From Sphingomonas sp. TREG-RG-20F-R18-01 (GTDB lineage Bacteria > Pseudomonadota > Alphaproteobacteria > Sphingomonadales > Sphingomonadaceae), in assembly GCF_022662475.1 (NCBI RefSeq), contig NZ_JAKNQQ010000004.1:1-64000 (forward strand): a DNA stretch of 64,000 bases. Direction: 5' to 3'. The notes beneath the pieces are model-generated. The model ran no database searches. It saw only the letters and a program-made list of their open reading frames with translations, and was not told the DNA's origin. The position numbers and the translations under genes are program-made. Each line of letters begins with the position of its first letter. The first letter of the stretch is position 1. This document shows positions 54,859-64,000 of this stretch, piece after piece.

Positions 54859-57800
54859 ATGACCGACTCAACTGCTATTGGCATGAACCTGGCGGGCATA
54901 AGCTATTATGGCAGTCAGTTTCCCTTTTTGGACCGCTACAAGACGTCGGGATCGTGGACCGCTCGCGACAAAAACTACACACCTTTGGGCAGCCCGCCCC
55001 TGGATGCAAACGGGTACCCGACCGCCATGCCGTCGTCGGCGACGAACATGTACGCAATGATCGAACTCGATCCAGCGTCCTTGTCGATGCCGGATGTGTA
55101 TGTCCTGCGGTATACCGGAGAAGCAACCTTCGATATCTCGTCGAGCCAGGTCATCAGCAAAAAGCCGGGCGAGATCGTCTTCAAGTATAGCGGCGGAAAT
55201 CAGGCGCAGTTCAGCATCAATTCGATCAATGCCGCAAATCCGCCGTCCAATATACATATCGTTCGGCAGGACCAACTTGCCATGTTCGATGCCGGCGAGA
55301 TCTTCAATCCGGCCTTCCTCGACAAGATCAGTCCGTTCGCCGATTTGCGGTTCATGGATTGGGGCGCGACGAACGGGTCGGGCCAGACCACTTGGGATAG
55401 CCGCGCGACGCTCAATTCGGCGTCCTGGTCGACGGTGCCGATCGAGGTCATGGTCGCGTTGGCCAACAAGACCCATACGGACATGTGGTACAACGTTCCG
55501 GCGCAGGCTGACGACGCTTATGTCACCAAAGCCATGCAGTATATTCACGACAACCTGGACCCTGCGTTGAAGGTGAAGGTCGAATATTCAAACGAGGTCT
55601 GGAACTTCGGATTTGGGCAGTCGCATTACGCCCTTGAAATGGGCGACAAGTTGTTCGGCAAGGATGTCAACGGCGACGGGAAGATCGACTCGTCCAATCC
55701 GGCCGAGCATGTCGGCGACGGCTACATGCAATATTACGGCTATCGGTCCGCCCAGATCGCCACGATCGCGAAATCGATCTTTTCGGACGCGCCGAGCCGG
55801 GAGCAGGGCGTGCTCGCTACCCAGACCGCTTATACGGGGCTCGAAAATTCGATTCTCAAAGGCGTCGCGCGGGTCGGGAATGTATCCAAGCTGTTCGACG
55901 ACTACGCGATCACGACCTATTTCGATATGAACAGCGCCACCGAAGACCAATTGCTGTCGTGGGCGCGATCGGGAAGTTCGGGTCTTGATGCTGCGTTCGC
56001 CGCGCTCAAGGGTAACCTGGCTTATTACAAGACGGTCGAGCAGTATCAGGGCGCCGTTGCGTCGAAGCTCGGATTGAATCTCGTCGCCTACGAAGGCGGG
56101 ATCTCCATGACGTCGTACCAATATTCGGCTGCTGCGCAGCCGGAGATCCAGGCGTTCATGGAAAAGATCAACACGGACCCGCGCATGGCGGACCTGTATA
56201 AGATCATGGCGGCCGACTTCACCGCCGCCGGCGGCACATTGCTGAACGCGTTCAACAACGTCGGGGCTTCTTCCAAATGGGGCGAATGGGGCGCGCTGGA
56301 CAGCACCTACGATACCGGTAGCGTCAAATACGATGCGCTGGTCGCGTTGGCGAAGGCCGGCAACGTCGCCGCCGCGCCGGTCGCGACGGTATTTTCCGCA
56401 GACAGGATGGATGCGGCGACCACGCTGAACCAATATACGCTGGATGCCACGACACGGAACCTGGCCTTCGCCGGTACGGGCGCGTTCGTCGGTACGGGCA
56501 ATGCGCTCGACAACGTCATCGTCGGCGGGAACGGCAATAACACGCTCAGCGGCGGCGCGGGGCAGGACCGGTTGATCGGTGGCAGCGACGCCGATTATCT
56601 CGATGGCGGCACTGGCGCCGACACCATGATCGGTGGCGCCGGCAACGACGTCTACATCGTCGACGATGCGGGTGACGTCGTTACCGAGCTCGCGAATGGC
56701 GGGACCGACGAGGTCCGCACGACGCTCGCCAGCTATACGCTGGGGGACAATGTCGAGAACCTGACCTACACCGGCACCGCGGCCTTCACGGGGACGGGCA
56801 ACGCGCTCGACAACGTCATCACCGGCGGTGCGAACGGCAACACGATGTCGGGCGGGGCGGGCAATGACACGCTGGTCGGTGGTGCCGGCAATGACGTGCT
56901 CGACGGTGGCGCCGGCGCGGACACGATGCGCGGCGGGGCCGGCAACGACATCTACATCGTCGACAATGTCGGCGACGTGGTCACCGAGCTCGCCGGCGGC
57001 GGGACCGACGAAGTGCGCACGACGCTTGCCAGCTATACGCTGGGGGACAATGTCGAGAACCTGACCTACACCGGCACCGCGGCCTTCACGGGGACGGGCA
57101 ACGCGCTCGACAACGTCATCACCGGCGGTGCGAGCGGCAACACGCTGTCTGGCGGCGCGGGCAATGACATGCTGATCGGTGGTGCCGGCGATGACGTGCT
57201 CGACGGCGGCACTGGCGCGGACACGATGCGCGGCGGGGCCGGCAACGACACCTACATCGTCGACAATGTCGGCGACGTGGTCACCGAGCTCGCCGGCGGC
57301 GGGACCGACGAAGTGCGCACGACGCTTGCCAGCTATACGCTGGGAGATAACGTCGAGAATCTGACCTACGCCGGCACCGCGGCCTTCACGGGGACGGGCA
57401 ATGCGCTCGACAACGTCATCACCGGGGGCGCAGGCAACGATATCCTGTCGGGTGGCGCGGGCAATGACACGCTGATCGGTGGCGCCGGGAACGACACGCT
57501 CCTCGGCGGCGACGGCAATGACTATCTGAACGGCGGGACCGGTGCCGACAAGATGACCGGCGGCGCGGGCGACGATACCTATGTCGTCGACAATTACGCG
57601 GATCAGGTGATCGAACTCGCCAACGGCGGCACCGACACGGTCGAAACCACGCTGTCGACGTACATGTTGTCGGCCAACATCGAGAACCTGCGCTATCTCG
57701 GCACCTCCAATTTCATCGGCATGGGCACGGCCAGCGCCAATGTCATCACGGGCGGTTCCGGGAACGATTACCTGTGGGGCGGCGCGGGTGACGACACGCT

Positions 57801-58536
57801 GTACGGCAATGCCGGCGACGACGTCCTTGACGGGGGCACTGGCGCCGACACGATGTACGGCGGCGACGGGAACGACACCTACATGGTGGACAACGTCAAC
57901 GACAAGGTGATCGAACTGCCGGGCGGGGGCACCAATGACGTGGTCCACGCGTCGGTCAGCTATACCTTGTCGGACAATGTCGAGACGCTGTGGCTGGACG
58001 GCATCGCGCCGATCAACGGCACCGGGAACAGCGGCAACAACACGCTGTGGGGGAACTACGCCGACAACATCCTGCGCGGCGGCGGCGGCAACGACGTGAT
58101 CCATGGCGGCGCCGGCAATGATACACTCTACGGCGGGACCGGCGACGATCAGCTGTTCGGCGATGCCGGCAACGACGTCCTGTATGGCGGTGGCGGTCAC
58201 GACTATCTCGACGGCGGAACCGGGGCGGATACCTACCGCTTCCTGCCGGGCGATCTCGGCGCGACGGCGGCAACATCCGCGACGGTCGTGCTCGGGGCGG
58301 GGCAGGGTGACAAGATCGACCTTAGTGCGATCGACGCCAATGGCGCGACCGCGACCCGCGATGCGTTCAGCTTCGTCGGATCGGCAGACTTCACCAAGCG
58401 GGCGGGCGAGCTGCGCGTGCAGGCGAGCGGAAACGACTGGCTGGTGTCCGCGGATACCAACGGCGACGGGATCGCGGACATCGTGCTGACCGTGAAGTCG
58501 ACGAGCGGCGTCCTCGCCAGCGACTTCGTGTTCTGA
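54859..58536 (+). CDS. Large RTX protein with glycoside-hydrolase-like domain
   Basis: A 1225-residue protein with no N-terminal signal peptide, as expected for type I secretion. Residues 1-~515 form a domain shared with the lipoprotein at 49889: [41 protein letters not shown] (Glu246) and [10 protein letters not shown] (Glu412). Residues ~525-1133 are six units of about 100 residues, each holding GGxGxDxLxG calcium-binding nonapeptides and a DNVENLTY strand segment. The C-terminus ends in a hydrophobic DFVF, a usual type I signal. The HlyB/HlyD pair at 46165-49739 is the likely exporter. The enzymatic role (cleaving or trimming EPS) is inferred. Confidence 0.85.
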   Translation: MTDSTAIGMNLAGISYYGSQFPFLDRYKTSGSWTARDKNYTPLGSPPLDANGYPTAMPSSATNMYAMIELDPASLSMPDVYVLRYTGEATFDISSSQVISKKPGEIVFKYSGGNQAQFSINSINAANPPSNIHIVRQDQLAMFDAGEIFNPAFLDKISPFADLRFMDWGATNGSGQTTWDSRATLNSASWSTVPIEVMVALANKTHTDMWYNVPAQADDAYVTKAMQYIHDNLDPALKVKVEYSNEVWNFGFGQSHYALEMGDKLFGKDVNGDGKIDSSNPAEHVGDGYMQYYGYRSAQIATIAKSIFSDAPSREQGVLATQTAYTGLENSILKGVARVGNVSKLFDDYAITTYFDMNSATEDQLLSWARSGSSGLDAAFAALKGNLAYYKTVEQYQGAVASKLGLNLVAYEGGISMTSYQYSAAAQPEIQAFMEKINTDPRMADLYKIMAADFTAAGGTLLNAFNNVGASSKWGEWGALDSTYDTGSVKYDALVALAKAGNVAAAPVATVFSADRMDAATTLNQYTLDATTRNLAFAGTGAFVGTGNALDNVIVGGNGNNTLSGGAGQDRLIGGSDADYLDGGTGADTMIGGAGNDVYIVDDAGDVVTELANGGTDEVRTTLASYTLGDNVENLTYTGTAAFTGTGNALDNVITGGANGNTMSGGAGNDTLVGGAGNDVLDGGAGADTMRGGAGNDIYIVDNVGDVVTELAGGGTDEVRTTLASYTLGDNVENLTYTGTAAFTGTGNALDNVITGGASGNTLSGGAGNDMLIGGAGDDVLDGGTGADTMRGGAGNDTYIVDNVGDVVTELAGGGTDEVRTTLASYTLGDNVENLTYAGTAAFTGTGNALDNVITGGAGNDILSGGAGNDTLIGGAGNDTLLGGDGNDYLNGGTGADKMTGGAGDDTYVVDNYADQVIELANGGTDTVETTLSTYMLSANIENLRYLGTSNFIGMGTASANVITGGSGNDYLWGGAGDDTLYGNAGDDVLDGGTGADTMYGGDGNDTYMVDNVNDKVIELPGGGTNDVVHASVSYTLSDNVETLWLDGIAPINGTGNSGNNTLWGNYADNILRGGGGNDVIHGGAGNDTLYGGTGDDQLFGDAGNDVLYGGGGHDYLDGGTGADTYRFLPGDLGATAATSATVVLGAGQGDKIDLSAIDANGATATRDAFSFVGSADFTKRAGELRVQASGNDWLVSADTNGDGIADIVLTVKSTSGVLASDFVF
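56734..57660 (+). repeat. Tandem 300-bp coding repeats in the RTX gene
   Basis: Units begin at 56734, 57034 and 57334, each at the codons for [10 protein letters not shown]. The first two are exactly 300 bp; the third is 327 bp. Long blocks (for example the ~90 bases from each unit start) are nearly identical at nucleotide level, showing recent duplication. More diverged units begin at about 56431, at 57661 and at 57961. The exact 100-codon period keeps the frame when copies are gained or lost. Confidence 0.9.
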
Positions 58537-58543
58537 TCGGCCG

Positions 58544-58577
58544 GCCCTGCCGGAAGCGGACCGCTTCTCGGCAGGGC
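58544..58577. terminator. Bidirectional hairpin after the RTX gene
   Basis: A two-part stem, GCCCTGCCG with CGGCAGGGC (58544-58552/58569-58577) plus inner GAAGCGG with CCGCTTC, with one bulged base and a one-base apical gap. It lies between the convergent RTX and WecG-like genes. The T-run is weak. Confidence 0.7.
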
Positions 58578-58583
58578 TCCGTT

Positions 58584-59375
58584 TCAGGGTCTGGGCTGGC
58601 GTCGCTGCGCGGCGCGCCAGCGCAGTGCAATACGGAAAATCTTCGGACCTTCCACCAGATACCGCCGTCCCAACCGGCGGGGGTTTCCGGCAAGCCGCCA
58701 GAACCATTCCATCCCGGCCCGCTGGACGATCCGCGGCGCGCGGACCTGCGCACCGACGATGAAGTCGACCGCCGCACCGATGCAGAAGGCCGTTCCCGTG
58801 ACAGTTCCCGCCGCTGCCATCTCGGCCGCCAGGATTTCCTGCTGCGGTGCACCGACCGCAAGCAGCGTGAAACGCGCCTGCGCCGCTGCCGCGGCGGCAA
58901 CCGCGGCCTGGCGCGCGACGGGGTCGCGACGCAGCCCCATCGGTGGCGCGTGATGGATCAGCGTGATCCCCGGATAGCGCGACCGCAATTGACCCGCCAG
59001 CGTATCGCTGCCGCCGACGAGGCACAGGCGGTCCCCGTCCTGCAACACAGATCCGAACAGCGCGACGATCAGGTCGCTGCCCGGCACTACGCTCAAGCTA
59101 ATACCGTAAAGCTTGGCGAGTCGAGCGAGAATGCGACTGTCGTTGAGGCACAGCATCGCACCTTGATAGAGCGGGCGAAGCTCGGGATGAGCCTCGATCT
59201 GGACCATATGGTCGACGTTCGGCGTGACGATGTAGCCGAACGGATCGCTCGCGCGCCGTGTCTCGAGAAACGCGACAACCTGCGCAGCGGTCGGCGTGTC
59301 GAAATCGAGCCCCAGGAAGCTCGTCCGGGGGAAGGGGCTGGCCACGGAGTCGGGCTGTCGTCGCGTTGGCGTCAC
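58584..59375 (-). CDS. WecG/TagA/CpsF family glycosyltransferase (GT26)
   Basis: A 263-residue GT26 enzyme acting on undecaprenyl-linked acceptors at the inner membrane. Motifs are FLGLDFDTPTAAQVV, YIVTPNVDHMVQ, LNDSRILARLAKLYG, the catalytic-region GSDLI, and LLAVGAPQQEILAAE, followed by RAPRIVQRAGMEWFWRLAGNPRRLGRRYL. WecG uses UDP-ManNAcA, TagA uses UDP-ManNAc and GumM uses UDP-GlcA. The wecB/wecC genes in this window make UDP-ManNAcA a good candidate donor, but this is inference. Confidence 0.87.
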   Translation of the reverse strand: MTPTRRQPDSVASPFPRTSFLGLDFDTPTAAQVVAFLETRRASDPFGYIVTPNVDHMVQIEAHPELRPLYQGAMLCLNDSRILARLAKLYGISLSVVPGSDLIVALFGSVLQDGDRLCLVGGSDTLAGQLRSRYPGITLIHHAPPMGLRRDPVARQAAVAAAAAAQARFTLLAVGAPQQEILAAEMAAAGTVTGTAFCIGAAVDFIVGAQVRAPRIVQRAGMEWFWRLAGNPRRLGRRYLVEGPKIFRIALRWRAAQRRQPRP

Positions 59376-59476
59376 GGCAATCTTTCCCCCGTCATGATCG
59401 TCCGTCCCGGTGACAGGTCGAGCGGGGGGGCGTCAAGCGGTTGACAAGCGGGTGTCCACTGAGGCTAGCCGAACGC

Positions 59477-60529
59477 ATGGATCGAATCGTGTCGCCTTTG
59501 CCGGACTCGCGCGACGCCACGATCGGCGTGGTGATGATCGGCCGCAACGAGGGCGAGCGCCTGCGACGTTGCATCGCCTCGACCAGCGCCGTCGCCGCGC
59601 GCGTCTATGTCGATTCGGGATCGACCGACGACAGCGTCGCGTGGGCCCGGGCACAGGGCGTGACGGTGGTGGAACTCGCGGTCCCGCCCAAGTTCACCGC
59701 GGCGCGCGCACGCAATGCCGGGTTCGAGCGATTGCTGCAGGACTTTCCGGGCCTTGCCTATGTCCAGATGGTCGATGGCGACTGCGAGCTTGCCCCGGGT
59801 TGGCTCGACGCCGCGCGCGACGCGCTGCAGGCGGACCCGACCCTGGCGCTCGTCTTCGGCCGACGTCGGGAGCGGTTTCCCGAACGTTCGCTCTACAATG
59901 CGTTTTGCGATGAGGAATGGAATGTCCCCATCGGCGAGGCGATGTCGGGTGGGGGCGACGTGATGGTCCGGGTCGATGCGCTGTCCGCAATCGGTGGCTA
60001 CGATACAGCGATGATCGCGGGCGAGGATCCGGACATGTCGATCCGACTGCGCAAGGCCGGTTGGCGTCTGTACCGGATCGACCATGCGATGACCGTGCAC
60101 GACGCCGCGATCCTGCGGTTCGCGCAATGGTGGCGCCGGGCAGAGCGCGGTGGCCATGCTTTCGGGGAACTCGCCGATCGCCATCCCGGGTTGGACGACC
60201 CTTACTGGCGCAGACAATGCCGCAGCATCCTCGTTTGGGGCGGAATATACCCCGCGGTGGTGGTGGCGATGCTGCTGCTGGCAATCGTGCTCGGGCCGAT
60301 CTGGCTGCTGGCTGCGTTTGCGCTGGCGCTGATCTGGCCGGCCCAGGTCTTGCGCATCGGCAGCCGGCTGCGCCGTACCCTGCCGCTGCGGCAGGCCATG
60401 CTGACCGGGCTGTTCCTGATGATCGGCAAGGTCTCCGAGATGATCGGTCTTGCGCGCTTTCACGTCGGGCGCCTGACCGGGCGACGGTCGGACCTGATCG
60501 AATATCATCGGGGCCCGGCACACGAATGA
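59477..60529 (+). CDS. Glycosyltransferase family 2 with C-terminal helices
   Basis: A 350-residue GT2 enzyme. The GT-A core has GVVMIGRNEGERLRRC, VYVDSGSTDDSVAWA, QMVDGDCELAPGWL and AMSGGGDVMVRV, followed by EDPDMSIRLRKAGWR. Two or three C-terminal membrane helices (VVVAMLLLAIVLGPIWLLAAF) follow. ATG 59477 is preferred over a TTG at 59441. It overlaps the next gene by four bases, beginning a three-gene operon. The sugar transferred is unknown. Confidence 0.82.
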   Translation: MDRIVSPLPDSRDATIGVVMIGRNEGERLRRCIASTSAVAARVYVDSGSTDDSVAWARAQGVTVVELAVPPKFTAARARNAGFERLLQDFPGLAYVQMVDGDCELAPGWLDAARDALQADPTLALVFGRRRERFPERSLYNAFCDEEWNVPIGEAMSGGGDVMVRVDALSAIGGYDTAMIAGEDPDMSIRLRKAGWRLYRIDHAMTVHDAAILRFAQWWRRAERGGHAFGELADRHPGLDDPYWRRQCRSILVWGGIYPAVVVAMLLLAIVLGPIWLLAAFALALIWPAQVLRIGSRLRRTLPLRQAMLTGLFLMIGKVSEMIGLARFHVGRLTGRRSDLIEYHRGPAHE

Positions 60530-61053
60530 GCAGTCTTGCATCGTTACGGGCGCAGATCCGCGAGGACTGGGTTGCCCATGGTCGTGACTGGACGCGCCCG
60601 GGGTTCCGCGCGGTCGCGGTGCACCGCTTCGGCGTGTGGCGCATGGGGATCGGCCCCAAGGCGCTGCGCGGTCCGTTCAGCCTGATGTACCGGATGCTGT
60701 TCCGGCACTGTCGCAATGGCTATGGTATCGAACTGCCCTATTCGGTCGCGCTCGGGCGACGGGTCGTGATCGAGCATCAGGGCGGGATCGTGATCCACGG
60801 TAACAGCGTGATCGGAGACGATTGCGTCATCCGGCAGAATTGCACCCTCGGGATTCGTCGGATGGATGCGCCCGACGATGCGCCCATCCTCGGCACCCGT
60901 GTCGACGTCGGTGCGGGGGCGGTGATTCTTGGTCGCGTGCGCATCGGCAACGGCGCGGCGATCGGCGCGAATGCGGTGGTTCTGGGCGATGTCCCGGCTG
61001 GCGCCGTTGCAATCGGCATCCCGGCCAAGAGCATCATGAAGGAAGCTCGATGA
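60526..61053 (+). CDS. Hexapeptide-repeat acyltransferase (CysE-like)
   Basis: A 175-residue left-handed beta-helix acyltransferase. The N-terminus is helical (LRAQIREDWVAHGRDWTRPG, then RFGVWRMG), as in serine-acetyltransferase-like proteins of polysaccharide clusters. Hexapeptide repeats run from IVIHGNSVIGDDCVI to VGAGAVILGRVRIGNGAAIG and GDVPAGAVAIGIPAK. It overlaps both neighbouring glycosyltransferase genes by four bases, so it likely acetylates (or otherwise acylates) the EPS rather than serine. Confidence 0.85.
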   Translation: MSSLASLRAQIREDWVAHGRDWTRPGFRAVAVHRFGVWRMGIGPKALRGPFSLMYRMLFRHCRNGYGIELPYSVALGRRVVIEHQGGIVIHGNSVIGDDCVIRQNCTLGIRRMDAPDDAPILGTRVDVGAGAVILGRVRIGNGAAIGANAVVLGDVPAGAVAIGIPAKSIMKEAR

Positions 61054-62099
61054 CCGAAGCTGCCGTTTCGACGAAGATTGCGGTGATCATCGTCAATTAT
61101 CGGACACCGGCGCTCGCCTTGTCGGCAGCGCGCGCGCTGATCCCGGAACGGGCCGGCAATCCCACGCTCCGGGTCGTCATCGTCGATGGTGGATCGGGCG
61201 ACAATTCGGCGGACGTCCTGCAGGCCGGTGTCGTCGATCCGGCCCTGGCCGGGTGGGTCGACGTGCTGGCGCTCCCGATCAACGGCGGCTTTGGCTGGGC
61301 CAACAACCAGGCGATCCAGCGACTGCTGCAATCCGACGATGCGCCGGACTATTTCCACGTCCTCAACCCCGATACCGAAGTGGAGCCCGGCGCGGTGAGC
61401 GCGTTGCGCGACGTGCTCGACCGCCATCCGCGGTGCGGCGCAGTCGGCAGCCTGTTGCTCAACGAGGACGGCAGCCTTTCGGGATCCGCGTTCGGTGCGA
61501 TGTCGCCGTTGCGCGAACTGGTCCGCGGCGCGCGGCTTGACGCGATGCGTCGCGTGCTGGGGATCAAGCCGATGCTGGTGACCGAACCCGGCGAGGCGGA
61601 TTGGGTCACCGGGGCCAGCACCATGTTCCGCGGGGCGGCGCTGAAGCAGGCAGGGTTGTTCGATACCGGCTTCTTCCTCTATTTCGAGGAGGTCGAGCTG
61701 ATGTGGCGGCTGGCCAAGGCGGGATGGAGCATCCGGCACGAACCCGTCAGCCGCGTCCGGCATATCGGCGGCGCATCGACCGGAATCAATTACGATCGCA
61801 AGGTCGCGCGCACGCTGCCGCCGCTGCCCCGCTATTGGTATGAGGCGCGGCGCCGGATGTATGCGCGGACCCGGGGGCGGACCGGCGCGATCCTGGCAGG
61901 CAGCTACTGGGTCGTCGGGCACGCACTGTTTCTGGCGCGCCGGACGGTCGGGCTGGGGGGCAAGCATGTCCCGGTAGCCAACGAAGCACGCGACCTTTTG
62001 CGGCACGGAATCTTGCCCAGCGCTGCCGACCTCCGCCCGCACGTTGCGCGCTGGGACGACGCGATCGACCAGCCGCCCGCGTGGATGGCCGTGGACTGA
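61050..62099 (+). CDS. GT2 glycosyltransferase, rhamnosyltransferase-like
   Basis: A 349-residue soluble-type GT2 enzyme. Motifs are AVIIVNYRTPALALSAARAL, VDGGSGDNSADV, NGGFGWANNQAIQ, LNPDTEVEPGAVSAL, and WVTGASTMFRGAALKQAGLFD with FFLYFEEVELMWRLAKAGW. This pattern is typical of WbbL-like rhamnosyltransferases, and dTDP-rhamnose would come from the rml operon at 35860; the donor is inferred. Last gene of the three-gene plus-strand operon. Confidence 0.85.
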   Translation: MTEAAVSTKIAVIIVNYRTPALALSAARALIPERAGNPTLRVVIVDGGSGDNSADVLQAGVVDPALAGWVDVLALPINGGFGWANNQAIQRLLQSDDAPDYFHVLNPDTEVEPGAVSALRDVLDRHPRCGAVGSLLLNEDGSLSGSAFGAMSPLRELVRGARLDAMRRVLGIKPMLVTEPGEADWVTGASTMFRGAALKQAGLFDTGFFLYFEEVELMWRLAKAGWSIRHEPVSRVRHIGGASTGINYDRKVARTLPPLPRYWYEARRRMYARTRGRTGAILAGSYWVVGHALFLARRTVGLGGKHVPVANEARDLLRHGILPSAADLRPHVARWDDAIDQPPAWMAVD

Positions 62100-62177
62100 C
62101 GGCTACCGGGGAAGGAGCGGGGCAAACTGCTGAAGAAGACGTGGGTTCACCGGGGAAGCGCACCGGCGGGATCGAGA

Positions 62178-63359
62178 TCAGGGGTCGATCCGCTCGGTGC
62201 GCGTCCAGGCTACGCGCTGTCGTCCCGTCAGCAGCCGGGCGTACATGGCGAGCTTCCAAATCAGATAGCGCGGTAGCCGGACCGCCGCATCGCGGTGCAG
62301 ATGCATCCGCCCTTCGCCCGCCCATGCGAGCAGCACGACCGTTCCCAGCATCCCGAGCAGCACGACCACAAGGATCAACGGCAGTGCCGAAACGCCGAGC
62401 AGGGCGGCGACCGCCAGCAGCAGGGTCATGACGACATTCGCGGCGAGCAGCATCGACAGCGGCGGCACGCACAAATGCACCCCCATCCAGAATCGCGACC
62501 AGTTCCCGCGGACGATCCCCGACCCGAGCAAGCCAAGCCCGTGCCGTCGCGCCATCGCAAGAAACCCGCCTTCCCAGCGCGCGCGCTGGGTGCTCGATCC
62601 GTCGTCGCTGCTGCAATCCGATCGCACGGTCGCACCGTCCTGATACTGCGCCGGATGCCCGAGCTCGATCAGTCCGATCCCGATTGCGAGATCCTCGACG
62701 ACGTTGCCGGTCGCCAGGTCGAGCGCGGCATAGTCCTTCCACGGAAACGCCATCCCCGACCCCGTCAGGATCGCCGCACCGCCCAGTCGCGCGATACCGC
62801 GCTGCCGGATCCGGTTCTTGACGAAAAACGCGAAGTTGGAAATCTGGACGACCGGCGGCGCGGTCGGGGCGGGGCGGAACAGATAAGCGGCTTGCGCAGC
62901 GCGCCCGGTCGCGAGCACGGCATCGGTCAGCCGGGCGAGCCCGTCCGGATCGATCTCGCAATCGGCATCCAGCACGACGATCACGTCCGGCGGGGTGGCG
63001 CCAACGTGGTCGCGGCCATGCGCCAACGCATACCCCTTGCCGCGCCGCACAGGATCATGCCGCTCGACCACCTCCAGCCCGAGCGTGCGTGCCGTGTCGG
63101 CGGTGGCGTCGGTGCAATTGTCCGCAACCAGCACCACGCGGGTCGACGCCCCCTGCAACCGCACGAGCCCCGCGCCGGAGGTCGCCAGCGTCCGTTCCTC
63201 ATTATGGGCCGGTACCAGCACGACGACTCGCTTGGTACGCTTCGGCGGCGGAACGGTGCGGTCGGGCAACAGGCCAAGGCCGGTCTCGAGCAGGAAGGCC
63301 GCGTCGATCGCCGCGATCGGGGCAAGGGCCAGGCCAGCGACAAGGTCGAACGGTCCCAT
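62178..63359 (-). CDS. Membrane-associated GT2 glycosyltransferase
   Basis: A 393-residue GT2 enzyme with one N-terminal helix (LVAGLALAPIAAIDAAFLLE), a GT-A core (VVVLVPAHNEERTL, LVADNCTDATAD, RGKGYALAHG, VVLDADCEIDP) and TQRARWEGGFLA, a QxxRW-like motif. At least two C-terminal helices follow (VVMTLLLAVAALLGVSALPL, then ILVVVLLGMLG). Its start overlaps the stop of the GT4 gene by one base (TAATG), so the pair is coupled. Acceptor and donor are unknown. Confidence 0.83.
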   Translation of the reverse strand: MGPFDLVAGLALAPIAAIDAAFLLETGLGLLPDRTVPPPKRTKRVVVLVPAHNEERTLATSGAGLVRLQGASTRVVLVADNCTDATADTARTLGLEVVERHDPVRRGKGYALAHGRDHVGATPPDVIVVLDADCEIDPDGLARLTDAVLATGRAAQAAYLFRPAPTAPPVVQISNFAFFVKNRIRQRGIARLGGAAILTGSGMAFPWKDYAALDLATGNVVEDLAIGIGLIELGHPAQYQDGATVRSDCSSDDGSSTQRARWEGGFLAMARRHGLGLLGSGIVRGNWSRFWMGVHLCVPPLSMLLAANVVMTLLLAVAALLGVSALPLILVVVLLGMLGTVVLLAWAGEGRMHLHRDAAVRLPRYLIWKLAMYARLLTGRQRVAWTRTERIDP

Positions 63360-64000
63360 TACGCGGCTCCTGCGAACTGAGCCGCCAATTGCGCGCCGTT
63401 GCGCGCCGAATCATGCTGCTCCAGGACACGACCCCGGCCGATCGCCCCCATTGCATGCAACGTGCCGGGCGTCGCGTCGAGCGCCTGCTCCATCGCCGTG
63501 ACCAATGCGTCGATCGATCCGGCCGGGATCAACCAGCCGCAAGTCGAGTCGACCAGTTCGGGAGTCCCGGCAATCGCGCTGGCGATCACCGGCGTGCGCA
63601 ACGCGAGCGCTTCCATGATCACGACAGGCAGACCCTCCGCGAAACTCGGCAGGACCATCGCGCGGGACGTCAGCAGGATCTCGCGGACGCGGCCGGCATC
63701 GACGAAGCCGGTGATCGTCACCGTCTCGGACAAGCCGCGGCGCTGGATCAGCGCTTCGATTTCGTCCCGCATCTCGCCATCGCCGACCAGCACCAGCCGG
63801 AACGTCCGGCCTTGCGCCTTTAACCGCGCGGCCGCTTCGAGCAACAGCGGCAGACCCTTTTGCGCGCTCAGCCGTGCGACCGCGCACAAAATAGGCGGGC
63901 TGCGATCCGCCTGTGGCGGTTCTTCCGTGAAAAGCTGGTCCACGCCGCAGCGCACGACCGAAATCTTGTGCCAGTCAGCCGGGCTGCTCCAGCGCATCAA
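63359..64000 (-). CDS. Glycosyltransferase family 4, N-terminus missing
   Basis: The C-terminal 213 residues of a GT4 (GT-B fold) enzyme; the gene runs out of the window at 64000. Seen are the linker VVRCGVDQLF, ILCAVARLSAQKGLPLLLEA, LVLVGDGEMRDEIEAL, and the nucleotide-sugar-binding EX7E-type region SFAEGLPVVIMEALA followed by TPVIASAIAGTPELV. It belongs to the EPS cluster and is coupled to the GT2 gene that follows. Confidence 0.88.
   Translation of the reverse strand: MMRWSSPADWHKISVVRCGVDQLFTEEPPQADRSPPILCAVARLSAQKGLPLLLEAAARLKAQGRTFRLVLVGDGEMRDEIEALIQRRGLSETVTITGFVDAGRVREILLTSRAMVLPSFAEGLPVVIMEALALRTPVIASAIAGTPELVDSTCGWLIPAGSIDALVTAMEQALDATPGTLHAMGAIGRGRVLEQHDSARNGAQLAAQFAGAA

Noticed and set aside
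56431..58260. The regular repeats as a CRISPR-like array
   Set aside because: They are 300-bp in-frame coding repeats of an RTX protein, not short repeats with unique spacers.
55588..59025. A 1145-codon open frame on the minus strand opposite the RTX gene
   Set aside because: The repetitive, GC-rich RTX coding sequence suppresses stop codons on the other strand. The plus-strand protein has clear RTX repeats and motifs.
1..64000. tRNA, rRNA or riboswitch genes
   Set aside because: None was recognised by reading. A covariance-model search was not possible, so small RNAs could still be missed.

Overview
The window looks like the chromosome of a high-GC alphaproteobacterium of the order Sphingomonadales (Sphingomonas-like). 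The reasons are the order mutM/ubiE/ubiB/coaBC/dut with rpsT-dnaA beside it, secB/tim44/mltA/smr, a SciP-type DUF1153 regulator, PEP-CTERM proteins of the form seen in sphingomonads with the PrsK/PrsR pair, and a sphingan-like exopolysaccharide (EPS) locus holding rml genes and a type I secretion exporter. This is inferred from gene content; no database search was run.

Layout. 1-62 is the 5' end of an IS30-type transposase on the minus strand. 412-4664 holds kup, pdeM, an exported msrA and a DedA protein. 4832-10642 is a pentose-phosphate block (rpiA, tkt, tal, gnd, a HAD phosphatase). 10695-15771 is mixed: an acetamidase/formamidase-like protein, cytochrome b561, a membrane glycosyltransferase, a SIMPL protein, a YeaQ/GlsB protein, SciP and a small unknown. 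15889-21059 holds mnmA and a convergent minus-strand operon dut-unknown-moeB-wecB-wecC, which joins housekeeping genes to UDP-ManNAcA synthesis. 21202-29366 is the dnaA neighbourhood: DUF3072, coaB, coaC, an unknown membrane protein, ubiB, ubiE, mutM, rpsT, dnaA. The dnaA leader is packed with GANTC sites. 29538-35411 holds trpS, murJ, secB, tim44-like, mltA and smr.

35860-64000 is mostly exopolysaccharide and envelope biology. The rmlA-C-D-B operon makes dTDP-L-rhamnose. PrsR/PrsK is a sigma-54 two-component system. Two paralogous PEP-CTERM proteins follow, each preceded by a sigma-54-like promoter at almost the same distance from its start codon. Then come a PilZ membrane protein, an HlyB/HlyD-type exporter, a predicted Tat lipoprotein, a Wzx-like flippase, a Wzy/ligase-like membrane protein, a 1225-residue RTX protein, a WecG/TagA-family transferase, three GT2 enzymes, a hexapeptide acyltransferase and a GT4 enzyme cut by the window end.

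The most interesting signal is a pair of related proteins around the flippase/polymerase genes. The Tat-lipoprotein (49889-51610) and the N-terminal half of the RTX protein (54859-58536) share a distinctive domain with invariant Glu residues in SNE(I/V)WN and YEGG motifs, about 160-166 residues apart. This looks like an uncharacterised glycoside-hydrolase-like family. One copy is apparently anchored on the cell and the other secreted by the adjacent type I exporter, which suggests a matched EPS-processing pair.

Several convergent gene junctions carry large palindromes, including two copies of one ~105-bp palindromic repeat. No rRNA, tRNA or CRISPR array was recognised by eye.
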